64,000 bases of DNA, taken from contig NZ_JBNAGA010000001.1 in the NCBI RefSeq assembly GCF_049800955.1, positions 806,001 to 870,000 of the forward strand. Direction: 5' to 3'. The notes beneath the pieces are model-generated. The model did not search any database. It worked only from the letters and a program-made list of their open reading frames with translations, and was not told the origin of the DNA. Of the stretch, positions 17,833-26,189 are shown one piece after another. This stretch comes from JAKVBH01 sp049800955. Lineage in GTDB: Bacteria; Pseudomonadota; Alphaproteobacteria; Rhodobacterales; Rhodobacteraceae. Positions within the stretch are counted from its first letter, which is position 1, and every line of letters starts with the position of its first letter. The position numbers and the translations under genes are program-made.

Positions 17833-18288
17833 TCAGAGGGGTAGGGGGGCGTCGGCTTTGACCTGATCCATGACAATCTGACTGGTCACGCGCGCAACGC
17901 AAGGCTCGGCAAGCAAAACCTCGTGAATCAGGGTGTTCAATGCGCTGAGATCTGCACAATAAACCCTCAACAGGTAATCGGCATCGCCTGTCAGGGTGAA
18001 CGCGGAGACGATTTCCGGTCGCGTTGCGACCAGTCTCGCAAAGGCGCGCGCATTCTTTTCGCCATGTTCTCCAAGCTGAACCTGCACAAAGGCCTGAACT
18101 GCGAGGCCCAGGGCTTCGGGATCGAGCCGCGCTGTGTAGGTCCGGATCAGACCCGCGGCCTCAAGACGCTGCCGTCGCCGCCCGGCCTGGGACGGGCTGA
18201 GCCCCAACACCTCGCCCAATTCCTGCGAAGTCAATGTCGCGTCTTTCTGCAACAGCTCGAGAAGCCGTATATCAGTCGAATCATTCAT
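17833..18288 (-). CDS. Lrp/AsnC family transcriptional regulator
   Basis: The 151-residue regulator has an N-terminal winged helix-turn-helix (DIRLLELLQKDATLTSQELGEVLGLS, then GRRRQRLEAAGLI) and the C-terminal RAM ligand domain (FVQVQLGEHG..., GDADYLLRVYCADL, and VTSQIVMDQVKADAPLPL). I chose ATG 18286-18288 (MNDSTDIRLLELL) as the family-like start over an in-frame ATG 39 bp upstream. It is divergent from hppD, an aromatic amino acid catabolic gene, so it probably senses an aromatic amino acid or a derivative and controls hppD and itself. Confidence 0.92.
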   Translation of the reverse strand: MNDSTDIRLLELLQKDATLTSQELGEVLGLSPSQAGRRRQRLEAAGLIRTYTARLDPEALGLAVQAFVQVQLGEHGEKNARAFARLVATRPEIVSAFTLTGDADYLLRVYCADLSALNTLIHEVLLAEPCVARVTSQIVMDQVKADAPLPL

Positions 18289-18366
18289 ATGCGCAATACT
18301 CGCATGAAAATACGAATAGATGCACAAACTCTGTGAATAATCGGCGTGACTTGAGCGCTTTTGCGA

Positions 18367-18405
18367 GAATTATGCCGAAAGATGCACGTAAGATGCCCAT
18401 AATTC
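18367..18405. promoter_or_regulatory. Inverted repeat between the Lrp regulator and hppD (candidate operator)
   Basis: Perfect 8-bp arms GAATTATG and CATAATTC are separated by 23 bp in the divergent intergenic region, ending 28 bp before the hppD start. The position and AT-rich symmetry fit a site for the divergent Lrp/AsnC regulator. This is inference from position and symmetry only. Confidence 0.4.
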
Positions 18406-18433
18406 CACCACGCCTGACAAAAGGACATGCGCC

Positions 18434-19528
18434 ATGGGCCCCTTCCCACACGATGCACCCCGCTCTGACATCACCGCCGAAAACCCCGCCGGGACAGATG
18501 GGTTCGAGTTTGTCGAATTCGCCCACCCCGACCCACAGGAATTGCGGACGCTCTTCGCGCGTATGGGCTATGCCCATGTGGCCAACCACAAATCCAAACA
18601 GATCGAGCTCTGGCAACAAGGTGATATCACCTACGTCCTCAATGCTCAGGCAGACAGCTTTGCCGCCCGCTTCGTTGAGGAACACGGGCCCTGTGCGCCA
18701 TCCATGGCGTGGCGGGTGCGCGATGCGCAACAGGCGTATGAGCACGCCATCTCAAAAGGCGCAGAGCCCTACACCGGAGCAGACAAAACCGTCGATTGGC
18801 CCGCGATCAAAGGCATCGGCGGCAGCCTGATCTACTTCACAGACCAATACTGGGATACCTCGCCTTACAACGATGAATTCGAATGGATCGCGCAATCCAA
18901 ACCCGCAGGGGTCGGCTTCTACTATCTCGATCACCTGACCCACAATGTCTTCAAAGGCAACATGGATGTCTGGTTCCGCTTCTATGGCGATCTCTTCAAT
19001 TTCCGCGAAATCCGTTTCTTTGACATCGAAGGCAAATTCTCCGGCCTCTATTCTCGTGCGCTGACCTCGCCCTGCGGGCGTATCCGCATCCCGATCAATG
19101 AAGATCGCGGCGAAACGGGCCAGATCGTCAGCTACCTCAAGAAATACAAGGGCGAAGGCATCCAACATATCGCCGTCGGCGCACGCGATATCTATGACGC
19201 AACCGATGCTATCGCCGACAATGGTCTCAAATTCATGCCATCACCGCCAGAGACCTATTATGCGCTGAGCAAGGATCGTGTGGTGGGCCATAGCGAGCCC
19301 CTCGACCGGATGATGAAACATGGCATCCTGATTGACGGGGAAGGCGTCGTTGACGGCGGGGAGACACGGATCCTGCTGCAAATCTTCTCGAAAACCGTCA
19401 TTGGCCCGATCTTCTTCGAGTTCATCGAACGCAAAGGCGACGACGGCTTCGGCGAGGGGAACTTTCAGGCCTTGTTCGAAAGCATCGAACGCGAGCAAAT
19501 CGCCAATGGCGAACTCAAAGCAAGCTAA
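18434..19528 (+). CDS. hppD: 4-hydroxyphenylpyruvate dioxygenase
   Basis: The 364-residue non-haem Fe(II) dioxygenase converts 4-hydroxyphenylpyruvate to homogentisate in tyrosine degradation. The two-His/one-Glu iron ligands are visible as His167 (YLDHLTHNV), His245 (GIQHIAV) and Glu329 (IFFEFIERKG). The C-terminal signature GDDGFGEGNFQALFESIE is intact, and length is normal for the bacterial enzyme. ATG 18434 is preceded by AAAAGGAC. A divergent Lrp/AsnC regulator is the likely controller. No other homogentisate-pathway genes lie adjacent. Confidence 0.96.
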   Translation: MGPFPHDAPRSDITAENPAGTDGFEFVEFAHPDPQELRTLFARMGYAHVANHKSKQIELWQQGDITYVLNAQADSFAARFVEEHGPCAPSMAWRVRDAQQAYEHAISKGAEPYTGADKTVDWPAIKGIGGSLIYFTDQYWDTSPYNDEFEWIAQSKPAGVGFYYLDHLTHNVFKGNMDVWFRFYGDLFNFREIRFFDIEGKFSGLYSRALTSPCGRIRIPINEDRGETGQIVSYLKKYKGEGIQHIAVGARDIYDATDAIADNGLKFMPSPPETYYALSKDRVVGHSEPLDRMMKHGILIDGEGVVDGGETRILLQIFSKTVIGPIFFEFIERKGDDGFGEGNFQALFESIEREQIANGELKAS

Positions 19529-19531
19529 TGC

Positions 19532-19592
19532 CTTCTTTTGTCTTCAAATACCTCGGGTGAATTGGCCGATAGGCCAAGAGGGCAGAGCCCTC
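19532..19592 (+). repeat. Structured intergenic repeat, copy A (core plus two hairpins)
   Basis: Directly after the hppD stop, the core CTTTTGTCTTCAAATACC then TCGGG is followed by hairpin 1 (TTGGCC/GGCCAA, loop GATA) and hairpin 2 (GAGGGC/GCCCTC, loop AGA). Copies B and C in the window have the same order with different but paired stem bases. It is followed at 19612-19629 by the perfect palindrome GCGGGCCCATGGGCCCGC. Confidence 0.7.
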
Positions 19593-19611
19593 TCGCATTT
19601 ACGGATACAGT

Positions 19612-19629
19612 GCGGGCCCATGGGCCCGC
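19612..19629. repeat. Perfect 18-bp GC palindrome between convergent genes
   Basis: GCGGGCCCATGGGCCCGC is self-complementary over its full length. It lies between the convergent hppD and GspL/PilP-like genes, 16 bp from the stop of the latter. It is followed by AAAAAAA on the plus strand but has no T-run, so a terminator role is unclear. Confidence 0.5.
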
Positions 19630-19645
19630 GCGTTGAAAAAAACGG

Positions 19646-22522
19646 CTAGCTCTGTGGCAGATCGAGCGTCACGTTGCGACCGCCCTTTTGGTAGCGCAGC
19701 TGTGTGTCGGAAATCGCAAGAACACGACCGCCATCAACCCGGTCGCCGACCTTGACCTTCTTGAACCGTCCGTTCTTCAGACGCACCAGAGCCCGGCGGT
19801 CAGAGGGTTTGCCGTAGACACCAATCAGGTTCACGCGCCGCAGGTTGATGGCGTTGCGCTGGGTTGCGGCTTGCGCCACGCTGGAGCGCGACGGGGCGGG
19901 AGGTTGCACTGTGCGCGGCGCAATCGAGGCGACGCGCGTTTCTGCGCGGGCGGCATCCCGTTCCGCCTGGCGGACAATCCGGGCAATGGAATTGGGGCGT
20001 GTGCGCGGTGCGGCAGAGTTGATAACGGCCAAACGGCTGGCAGGCAGCGCGGCCTGTTCGGCCTCCTGTTGCGCCTGTTCCGCGGCAGCCACTTCTTCGG
20101 CGGCAACCGCAGCGGCCACAGCGGCGGCCACGCGTTCCGCTTCCGCCTGCTCAAGCTGCTGAGCAGCCTGTCGTTCAACCACCAGTGGCCGGATCCTGGG
20201 CCGCATACGCGACAGCTCCGCAAGGCTGACCCCGCCCAGAACCGCCCGTTCATTCAGCTCAGCCAAATCATCCGGGCGGGCCGCAGGCCGCAGACCACGC
20301 AGGCTTGGATCAACGACAACCGGGCCATCGGGGGCCACAAGCTGTGGCGGCTCAATCGTCACCACAGGGCTTTCTGGATCCACAGGACGCGTCTGCGGAC
20401 GCAATGGCGGCTCGATGCTGGGCCGCCCACTGAACAATTGATAACCACCCGGCGCTTCCAACCCTTCCGGTGTTGGAACGATCAATCCTCGTTCGTCGAA
20501 GTCATACCGTTGATCCGCCGTCGGGGGCAGTTCCTGGGGAGAGATCCCCTGATCCGCGAGGAGGTCGGACGCCGGCGGCAAGGCGACCGCGTCCTGCTGC
20601 GTCACGTTTGGATCGATGGAGGCAATGTAGAAGTCTTCCAGAATACCGGGCCGGAGGTCAGCAGGCGGGATTGGAGCGCGCTGCCAAATGCCCGTGGCCG
20701 CATAGCGCGCCTCGGCCTCTTCCGGCGTGAGCGCCTCGTAGCCCAGAGGTCGGGTGAGCCCGAGGGTGTCATTGCCCAACTCACTGTCTTGCGCTGGCGC
20801 GGGCAGGCCCGGGGTCAGGCTGGCCACCGAAACATCGTCCGGGTTTGCCTCGGGCGCCTGCGGTAAGGCAAGGGTCGGCGTGTCCGGTGTGGCCTCAGGT
20901 GCGGTCTCTTCAATGGCGGGGGCGACAGGCTGGCTCAATGCCGTTTCGGTCGCAGGTTGCTCTGCATTGCGTCCGGGGAAGAAACGCGCCAGCCCTTCGT
21001 CCACAAAGATCGAGGCCCAGGCCGCGACCCCCAGCAAGACCACCAGCAGTGCCGCCGTCAGCATCAGCCCGAGGAAACGCGGCTTGCCACCAACCTCCAC
21101 CTTCTTGGCATCCCGGCGTGCGCCGAACATCGTCATGCGCTGCGCTTCGTCCATCCGGTTGCCACCCGCCAGTGCAGCGGCGGCGCCGCCGCGTTTTTGC
21201 GGCGGGGTGGGGGCTTCACCGGGATCATTGCGAGAAGCGCGCAGCTCGGCTGTCCGGCGGCTGACAAAGCCAATCCCCCGGCCCAGGCCGGATTGCGCGC
21301 GCGCCAGCACACTTGTGACGCTGGACGAGCCCGTATCATCCGATGAGGCGCCATCTGGCTGGGTGGTTGCGGGCTCAAGATCGTCCTGTTGCAAACTGGC
21401 GGTCGCCTGAGCCTGAAGACGTGCCGCTATGCTGCCCTGTGCACCGGCGGCCTTTGCGGGAGCGTCCTCGGCTGAGGCCGACCGTGTCGCGCTCAGGCCG
21501 GGCGTTTTGCCTTCGGCATTGGGATCTGGCGCTGCAACCGCTGGTATCTCCGCTTCGCCGCCCGCGTGTTCGGCGCGCAAGCTTGCAAAGGACACCGGCG
21601 GCTCCGCCTCTGCCATGGGTTCGCCCAGCGGCTTCACGGGGTCCGGGACATCCGTGGGCGCGCTAAGGTCTGGCGTTCTGGGCGTGTCTTCTGGTGTTGC
21701 GTCATCTGGTGGCGCAGCGTCTGCCACCGTTGCGGCTTCCTCCTCGACGTTGGCAATCCCATCGGCGAGGATATCTGCCTGGGGCGCCGCCAATTCCGCA
21801 GGTGCCTCTGGCTCTGAGACGTCGTCCTCCGCAGGGACAACTTGCGACTCCGCAGCCGTCGGCACTGCGCTGCCATCGATCTCCGGAGTTGGTCTGTCCG
21901 CGTCGGGTTCGGATGGTTCCTCCGGCGCTTCAACGGCCACAATCGTGTCAGCGCCCGGTGCGGGCCCTGTCAGAACGGAAATGGCTGTCGCGTCTCCCTC
22001 GACGGTCACACCCGGCGCAAGATGCGTCATTGCGGCTTGTGCGGGTCCAAAGAACGGCTCGCCCTCGAAGGCAGTGCCATCTGGAATGGCGGCAAAACCC
22101 AGCGGGAGGAAGCGATTGTCGTTGGCGAAGGCTTCTGCTTCATCCAGCGTCTCTTGCGCGACCGCCGCAATCTGCAACTGTCCGTCAGACACCCGCCAGT
22201 CGAAGACCAGCTCCGACACGGGGTAAGGCGTGGCACCCACCAGTGCCTTTTCCACCGCCACGATCGGATCACCGCCCTCGAACGGGACGTTGATGTACTT
22301 CACCTGCTCATTGGGCAGGATCAGCTTGACCTCGGGCCCGTCGATATCGGCATTCGGCACTGCCTCTTCGCGCAGCACCGCGAGCGCGCCCGACAGGTCC
22401 TCGACGTCAAGCGCAACTTCGCCCAAACTGTACCAGCCCTGTGCCGGGCCACCTGAAGAGGCGGCGCGCTGCAGCAGGGCAATGCCGCTATAGGACAGCG
22501 AAAGAGCGAAATCTGGCGTCAT
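19646..22522 (-). CDS. Large single-TM protein: GspL/PilM-like N-terminus and PilP/GspC-like C-terminus
   Basis: The protein has 958 residues from ATG 22520-22522. The N-terminal about 170 residues (DFALSLSYSGIALLQRA..., VKLILPNEQVKYINVPF, TPYPVSELVFDWRV, LQIAAVAQETLDEAEAFA) resemble the actin-like cytoplasmic part of GspL/PilM. A long Pro/Ala/Glu-rich linker follows, then one TM helix at about 484-506 (FLGLMLTAALLVVLLGVAAW), a second disordered Pro/Ala region with a Glu/Ala/Gln coiled-coil-like stretch, and a C-terminal domain of about 65 residues (VNLIGVYGKPSDRRALVRL, KKVKVGDRVDGGRVLAI, LRYQKGGRNVTLDLP). That last domain resembles the PilP/GspC homology region. Topology would be cytoplasm to periplasm. 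Both domain assignments are by pattern only. No T2SS or type IV pilus genes adjoin it. Confidence 0.65.
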   Translation of the reverse strand: MTPDFALSLSYSGIALLQRAASSGGPAQGWYSLGEVALDVEDLSGALAVLREEAVPNADIDGPEVKLILPNEQVKYINVPFEGGDPIVAVEKALVGATPYPVSELVFDWRVSDGQLQIAAVAQETLDEAEAFANDNRFLPLGFAAIPDGTAFEGEPFFGPAQAAMTHLAPGVTVEGDATAISVLTGPAPGADTIVAVEAPEEPSEPDADRPTPEIDGSAVPTAAESQVVPAEDDVSEPEAPAELAAPQADILADGIANVEEEAATVADAAPPDDATPEDTPRTPDLSAPTDVPDPVKPLGEPMAEAEPPVSFASLRAEHAGGEAEIPAVAAPDPNAEGKTPGLSATRSASAEDAPAKAAGAQGSIAARLQAQATASLQQDDLEPATTQPDGASSDDTGSSSVTSVLARAQSGLGRGIGFVSRRTAELRASRNDPGEAPTPPQKRGGAAAALAGGNRMDEAQRMTMFGARRDAKKVEVGGKPRFLGLMLTAALLVVLLGVAAWASIFVDEGLARFFPGRNAEQPATETALSQPVAPAIEETAPEATPDTPTLALPQAPEANPDDVSVASLTPGLPAPAQDSELGNDTLGLTRPLGYEALTPEEAEARYAATGIWQRAPIPPADLRPGILEDFYIASIDPNVTQQDAVALPPASDLLADQGISPQELPPTADQRYDFDERGLIVPTPEGLEAPGGYQLFSGRPSIEPPLRPQTRPVDPESPVVTIEPPQLVAPDGPVVVDPSLRGLRPAARPDDLAELNERAVLGGVSLAELSRMRPRIRPLVVERQAAQQLEQAEAERVAAAVAAAVAAEEVAAAEQAQQEAEQAALPASRLAVINSAAPRTRPNSIARIVRQAERDAARAETRVASIAPRTVQPPAPSRSSVAQAATQRNAINLRRVNLIGVYGKPSDRRALVRLKNGRFKKVKVGDRVDGGRVLAISDTQLRYQKGGRNVTLDLPQS

Positions 22523-22715
22523 GCGAGGCCTTTGCAAACTACCTGGTCGCGCCCGAAAGCGCATAGACTATGGGCTATAGCTCTACGCAAAACCGCACAC
22601 CATGCCCACGGGCTTTCTTCTTTTATAGCAGTATCCTGCCGAGAAAAAAGGGAGCAGCCTTGTCGGGCGCGGATCCAACCGCCACACTGCGCAGGCGTTT
22701 GAGCAGGAGAACACC

Positions 22716-23426
22716 ATGAAACAGCGCTTTTTGTCTTTTGCCATGGCGGCTCTGTTTTTGGCGATGTGGCCCGCTTTTGGCGCGGCGCAAGAGACGGTCC
22801 GCCACATCGTTGTGACAGGTGAGGGGCGTGCCCTGGCTGTGCCGGATATGGCCGAGGTGCAATTTGGCGTGACCCATCAAGCGCCGCGTGCGCAAGCCGC
22901 AATGGATGCCGTGTCGCGGGATGTGCGCGCGTTGTTTGAGGCCATGGTCGATGAGGGTATCGCCGCGCGCGATATTCAAACGACGTCTCTGCGCCTTGAT
23001 CCGCGATGGGAGCAGCGGCTGCGCGATCAGCAGGGGCCTCCCGAAATCCGGGGATTTGTGGCGACCAATCAGGTAACGGTCCGCCTGCGTGACATGAGCG
23101 CCCTGGGCCGGACGTTGCAAACCCTGCTGGACAAAGGCGCCAATCGGTTTTCCGCGATTCGCTTCACTTTGGCCGATCCGGGACCTGCGCAAGCAGAGGC
23201 GCGTCGTGAAGCCGTTCGCGATGCCCGCGCCAAAGCCGAGCTATACGCCGAGGCCGCAGGTGTTTCTCTGGGAGAGGTCTTGCGGATCGTCGAAACGGGG
23301 GCCGCTGCCCCGAGGCCTGCCATGATGGCAGAGGCGCGTATGGCGATGGACAGCGCCATGCCCGTCGCGGGAGGGGAGCTCAATTTGCGCGCGCAGGTGA
23401 CGATCACCTACGCATTGGGCAACTAG
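22716..23426 (+). CDS. SIMPL domain-containing protein (DUF541), periplasmic
   Basis: The 236-residue protein has a cleavable signal peptide (FLSFAMAALFLAMWPAFGAAQ) followed by the SIMPL/DUF541 domain: HIVVTGEGRALAVPDMAEV, IQTTSLRLDPRW, GFVATNQVTVRLRD and DARAKAELYAEAAGVSLGEV. Family members (YggE-like) are periplasmic or outer-membrane proteins linked to stress phenotypes, without a defined reaction. The ribosome site GCAGGAG lies just before ATG 22716. It is divergent from the large fusion gene and convergent with metY. Confidence 0.9.
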   Translation: MKQRFLSFAMAALFLAMWPAFGAAQETVRHIVVTGEGRALAVPDMAEVQFGVTHQAPRAQAAMDAVSRDVRALFEAMVDEGIAARDIQTTSLRLDPRWEQRLRDQQGPPEIRGFVATNQVTVRLRDMSALGRTLQTLLDKGANRFSAIRFTLADPGPAQAEARREAVRDARAKAELYAEAAGVSLGEVLRIVETGAAAPRPAMMAEARMAMDSAMPVAGGELNLRAQVTITYALGN

Positions 23427-23436
23427 CTTCCGGCGC

Positions 23437-23466
23437 AAAAAAAGAGGCCGCCCAAGGGCGACCTCT
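23437..23466 (-). terminator. Rho-independent terminator of metY
   Basis: A hairpin (GAGG..GCCC paired with GGGC..CCTC, loop AA) is followed on the minus strand by seven T. It lies 24 bp beyond the metY stop and next to the end of the convergent SIMPL gene. Confidence 0.8.
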
Positions 23467-23489
23467 CGTGTCAGGTTCACAGGTCCATG

Positions 23490-24779
23490 TCAGGATGCAG
23501 CTTTCAAAGCCTGATCCAAATCGTGCATCAGGTCCTCCGCATCCTCGATCCCGATTGAAAGTCGCACGACATTGGGCGCGGCGCCTGCAGCTTCCTGTTG
23601 CTCCGGCGTCAGCTGGCGGTGCGTTGTGGAGGCGGAGTGAATAACGAGGCTCCGCGTGTCGCCCAGATTGGCCACATGGCTGAATACCTCAAGACTATCC
23701 ACGAACTTCACGCAAGATTCGTAGCCGCCTTTCAACGCAATGGTGAAAAGCGCGCCCGCTCCTTTCGGGCAAATCTCCGATTTGCGCGCATAATAGGGCG
23801 AGGAGGGCAATCCTGCATAGGTCACGTAGTCGATGGCATCGTGCCCTTCGAGCCAGGCCGCGATCTTCTCTGCATTCTCGACATGCCGCTCCATCCGCAG
23901 CGATAGCGTCTCGATTCCCATCAGGGTGTAATGCGCAGCCTGCGGGTTCAGCGTCATCCCCAAATCACGCAGACCAATGGCGATGCCGTGGAAGGTGAAG
24001 GCAAGAGGGCCGAAAGTCTCCGCGAAGCGTAGCCCGTGATAGGCCGGCTCGGGCTCCGAGAGCGAGGGAAACTTGTCGGAAGCCGACCAGTCGAACTTGC
24101 CCGAATCGACGACGATCCCGCCCGTGACCGTGCCATTACCGGTCAGGTACTTCGTCAGCGAATGCACAACCAGCGTCGCGCCATGTTCAATCGGGCGGCA
24201 CAGATACGGCGTGGCCGAGGTGTTGTCGACAATGAGCGGAATGCCCGCGCCGTCCGCTACGTCAGCCGCAGCACGCAGATCGGTGATATAGCCGCCGGGA
24301 TTTGCCACGGATTCGCAAAAAAGCGCGCGTGTATTGTCGTCAATGGCAGCTTTGACCGCGTCCATATCGTCAAAATCAACAAACTTGGCTTCCCAACCAA
24401 ACCGCTTGATCGTCTGGCTGAATTGCGTGACCGTGCCGCCATATAGCCGCGTGGAAACCACAACGTTCATGCCCGGCTGCATCAAAGGGAACAACGCCAT
24501 GATCTGCGCCGCATGGCCAGATGAGCAGGCCACGGCCCCAACACCGCCCTCAAGCGTTGCAACGCGTTCCTGCAAGACAGCAATCGTGGGATTGGTCAGG
24601 CGGGAGTAGATATAGCCCACCTCCTGCAGATTGAAGAGGGCGGCCGCGTGCTCTGCATCGCGAAAAACATAAGCCGTCGTCTGATAAATCGGCGTTTGCC
24701 GTGCGCCAGTGGCCGGATCAGGCCGCGCACCGGCATGAATTTGCAACGTATCGAAACCGTAGGTGGGACCATCGGTCAT
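23490..24779 (-). CDS. metY: O-acetylhomoserine sulfhydrylase (aminocarboxypropyltransferase)
   Basis: The 429-residue PLP enzyme of the Cys/Met metabolism family makes homocysteine from O-acetylhomoserine and sulfide. The PLP lysine is Lys210 in VVHSLTKYLTGNG; the cofactor-binding elements YSRLTNPT and SSGHAAQ are also seen, as is VDNTSATPYLCRP. The length of 429 fits MetY rather than the shorter MetB/MetC, which lack the long insertion. I chose ATG 24777-24779 (MTDGPTYGFDTLQIHAG), preceded by GGAGG; the frame stays open upstream without conservation. The protein is cytoplasmic. Confidence 0.93.
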   Translation of the reverse strand: MTDGPTYGFDTLQIHAGARPDPATGARQTPIYQTTAYVFRDAEHAAALFNLQEVGYIYSRLTNPTIAVLQERVATLEGGVGAVACSSGHAAQIMALFPLMQPGMNVVVSTRLYGGTVTQFSQTIKRFGWEAKFVDFDDMDAVKAAIDDNTRALFCESVANPGGYITDLRAAADVADGAGIPLIVDNTSATPYLCRPIEHGATLVVHSLTKYLTGNGTVTGGIVVDSGKFDWSASDKFPSLSEPEPAYHGLRFAETFGPLAFTFHGIAIGLRDLGMTLNPQAAHYTLMGIETLSLRMERHVENAEKIAAWLEGHDAIDYVTYAGLPSSPYYARKSEICPKGAGALFTIALKGGYESCVKFVDSLEVFSHVANLGDTRSLVIHSASTTHRQLTPEQQEAAGAAPNVVRLSIGIEDAEDLMHDLDQALKAAS

Positions 24780-24783
24780 TTGA

Positions 24784-24810
24784 ATTCCTCCGTCTGAATT
24801 TGAGCCAGAC
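24784..24810 (-). promoter_or_regulatory. Hairpin overlapping the metY ribosome-binding region
   Basis: Read on the minus strand, GTCTG and CAGAC form a stem around GCTCAAATT, immediately followed by the GGAGG ribosome site and the metY start. It could modulate translation. It does not match SAM-II or other SAM riboswitch consensus that I know, so I call only a hairpin. Confidence 0.3.
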
Positions 24811-24908
24811 CCTACCGGGAAGACGCATCGGGTGCGAGACCCAGATTGCGCAGATTTCAGAACACACGCCCCATTTTGCATGGGCAAACCAAAACAAACG
24901 TTCCAAGT

Positions 24909-24965
24909 CTTCTTTTGCCGTCAAATACCTCGGGGGAGGCCCACAGGGCCGGGGGCAGCGCCCCC
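24909..24965 (+). repeat. Structured intergenic repeat, copy B
   Basis: The core CTTTTGCCGTCAAATACC then TCGGGGGA is followed by hairpin 1 (GGCCC/GGGCC, loop ACA) and hairpin 2 (GGGGGC/GCCCCC, loop AGC). Further GC-rich inverted repeats follow to about 25013. It sits in the 273-bp gap between the metY start and the end of the glycosyltransferase-like gene; I see no gene in that gap. Confidence 0.7.
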
Positions 24966-25052
24966 ATCTGCCCCGACAGGGGCGCATCGAGAGCGCGCCC
25001 GTGGCGCGCGCCTTAAAATCAAGCTAAACAAGCGCTGAAAAAAGCCTGTTTG

Positions 25053-26045
25053 TCAGCGCATCCAGTAGCCTTCGCGTTTGAGGCGGTTGCGGATCGCTTG
25101 TTCCTTGCGGGGCAGGACATCGCGGTCAAACAGATCGCGCGCCTTGGCCCCGCGGCCTTGATAGATCATGCGCAACGCCGGCTCATAGGCTTTCAGCAAT
25201 TTCTTGATCCGGTTCGGCGCCACGACGCTCTCCAGCTGGGCGACAGCGGCATCGCTTTCGCGGGCGTAGAGCAGGGGCAGTGTGCGGTAGTGACAATGAT
25301 GCGAACCATCCATCATGCCATGTTGTGCGCTGTCGCGGCTGCCTCCCAAAGCGTGGATCACCAAGGGAAGTGCCACCTGATCGAGCCAGGGATCCATGAC
25401 CTGACAGACCAATTCGCGCGGCGGATCATCGCGAATGGCTGTTGCATATTCCTCAAACAGGGCGCCGAAGACGCGAGGGCAGCTGCCGAAGAAAAAACCT
25501 GCGTTGAAATACAGATACCGGCGCCAGAATTCATCGGGTTGGCTGAGATCGAGCGAACTTTCGAAATCGAGGTCAAACTTGTCGTAGAGCGATTTCCATA
25601 TGGCTCCATATCCGGGCCCATAAAGCTCTGTCTTGGGCCAGGTGTTTTCGCGCCGCAATGACGCAGAAGGGCGCGCGAAATCAAACCCAACCTCGCGCAG
25701 GTCCCTCAGGATCAGCGTATCCGTGTCCAAAAACAAAAACGGCTCGCCCTCGGGCAGCGCGCGGAGCCCTTCGATTTTGTTGCCCTGCACGTAGCTGTCG
25801 CCAAATATCTTGTTGTCAAAGGGCAGAAACGTTACGCCGAGTTCGATCAGCATATTGCGCACAGGCTCATCCGTGATGCGCGGATCACGGCCCCACAATG
25901 GTCCGGGCTGCGGCTCAAGGCAGAAGACCTGGCCTTTGAAGCGCGGCATGCTCGCCTTGATGGATGCCGCAAGGATCAGGGCCTCGTATTGCAACCGTCC
26001 GGCCTGACCGACGAAGGCGATGTTGAATATCTGCTCCTGCGCCAC
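25053..26045 (-). CDS. Glycosyltransferase-like protein (GT-A fold, DxD motif)
   Basis: The 330-residue soluble protein has a nucleotide-sugar-transferase pattern: an N-terminal strand FNIAFVGQAGRLQYEALILAASI, then FLFLDTDTLIL with a DxD-type motif at residues 107-109, later YLYFNAGFFFG and MDPWLDQVALPL. These resemble GT8-like enzymes, where DxD binds the metal and sugar nucleotide. The C-terminus is basic (NRLKREGYWMR). The acceptor is unknown and no other glycan genes adjoin it. I am sure of the coding region and less sure of the activity. Confidence 0.75.
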   Translation of the reverse strand: MAQEQIFNIAFVGQAGRLQYEALILAASIKASMPRFKGQVFCLEPQPGPLWGRDPRITDEPVRNMLIELGVTFLPFDNKIFGDSYVQGNKIEGLRALPEGEPFLFLDTDTLILRDLREVGFDFARPSASLRRENTWPKTELYGPGYGAIWKSLYDKFDLDFESSLDLSQPDEFWRRYLYFNAGFFFGSCPRVFGALFEEYATAIRDDPPRELVCQVMDPWLDQVALPLVIHALGGSRDSAQHGMMDGSHHCHYRTLPLLYARESDAAVAQLESVVAPNRIKKLLKAYEPALRMIYQGRGAKARDLFDRDVLPRKEQAIRNRLKREGYWMR

Positions 26046-26189
26046 GGGCGGGCCCCTGTGATGGTGATCTTGCGGAAAGACTAGCTTGTCTGCCCGGCGC
26101 GTTCCAGCCGCTCTTGATCCAAAACGGCAAGACGCGCGCTATCGGTGCTTCGTAAGCCGTATGACTCGTACCAACCGATGTCAGGAAAG

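Noticed and set aside
24780..24900. SAM-II or SAM/SAH riboswitch upstream of metY
   Set aside because: The conserved riboswitch core sequences are not present; only a simple hairpin is seen.
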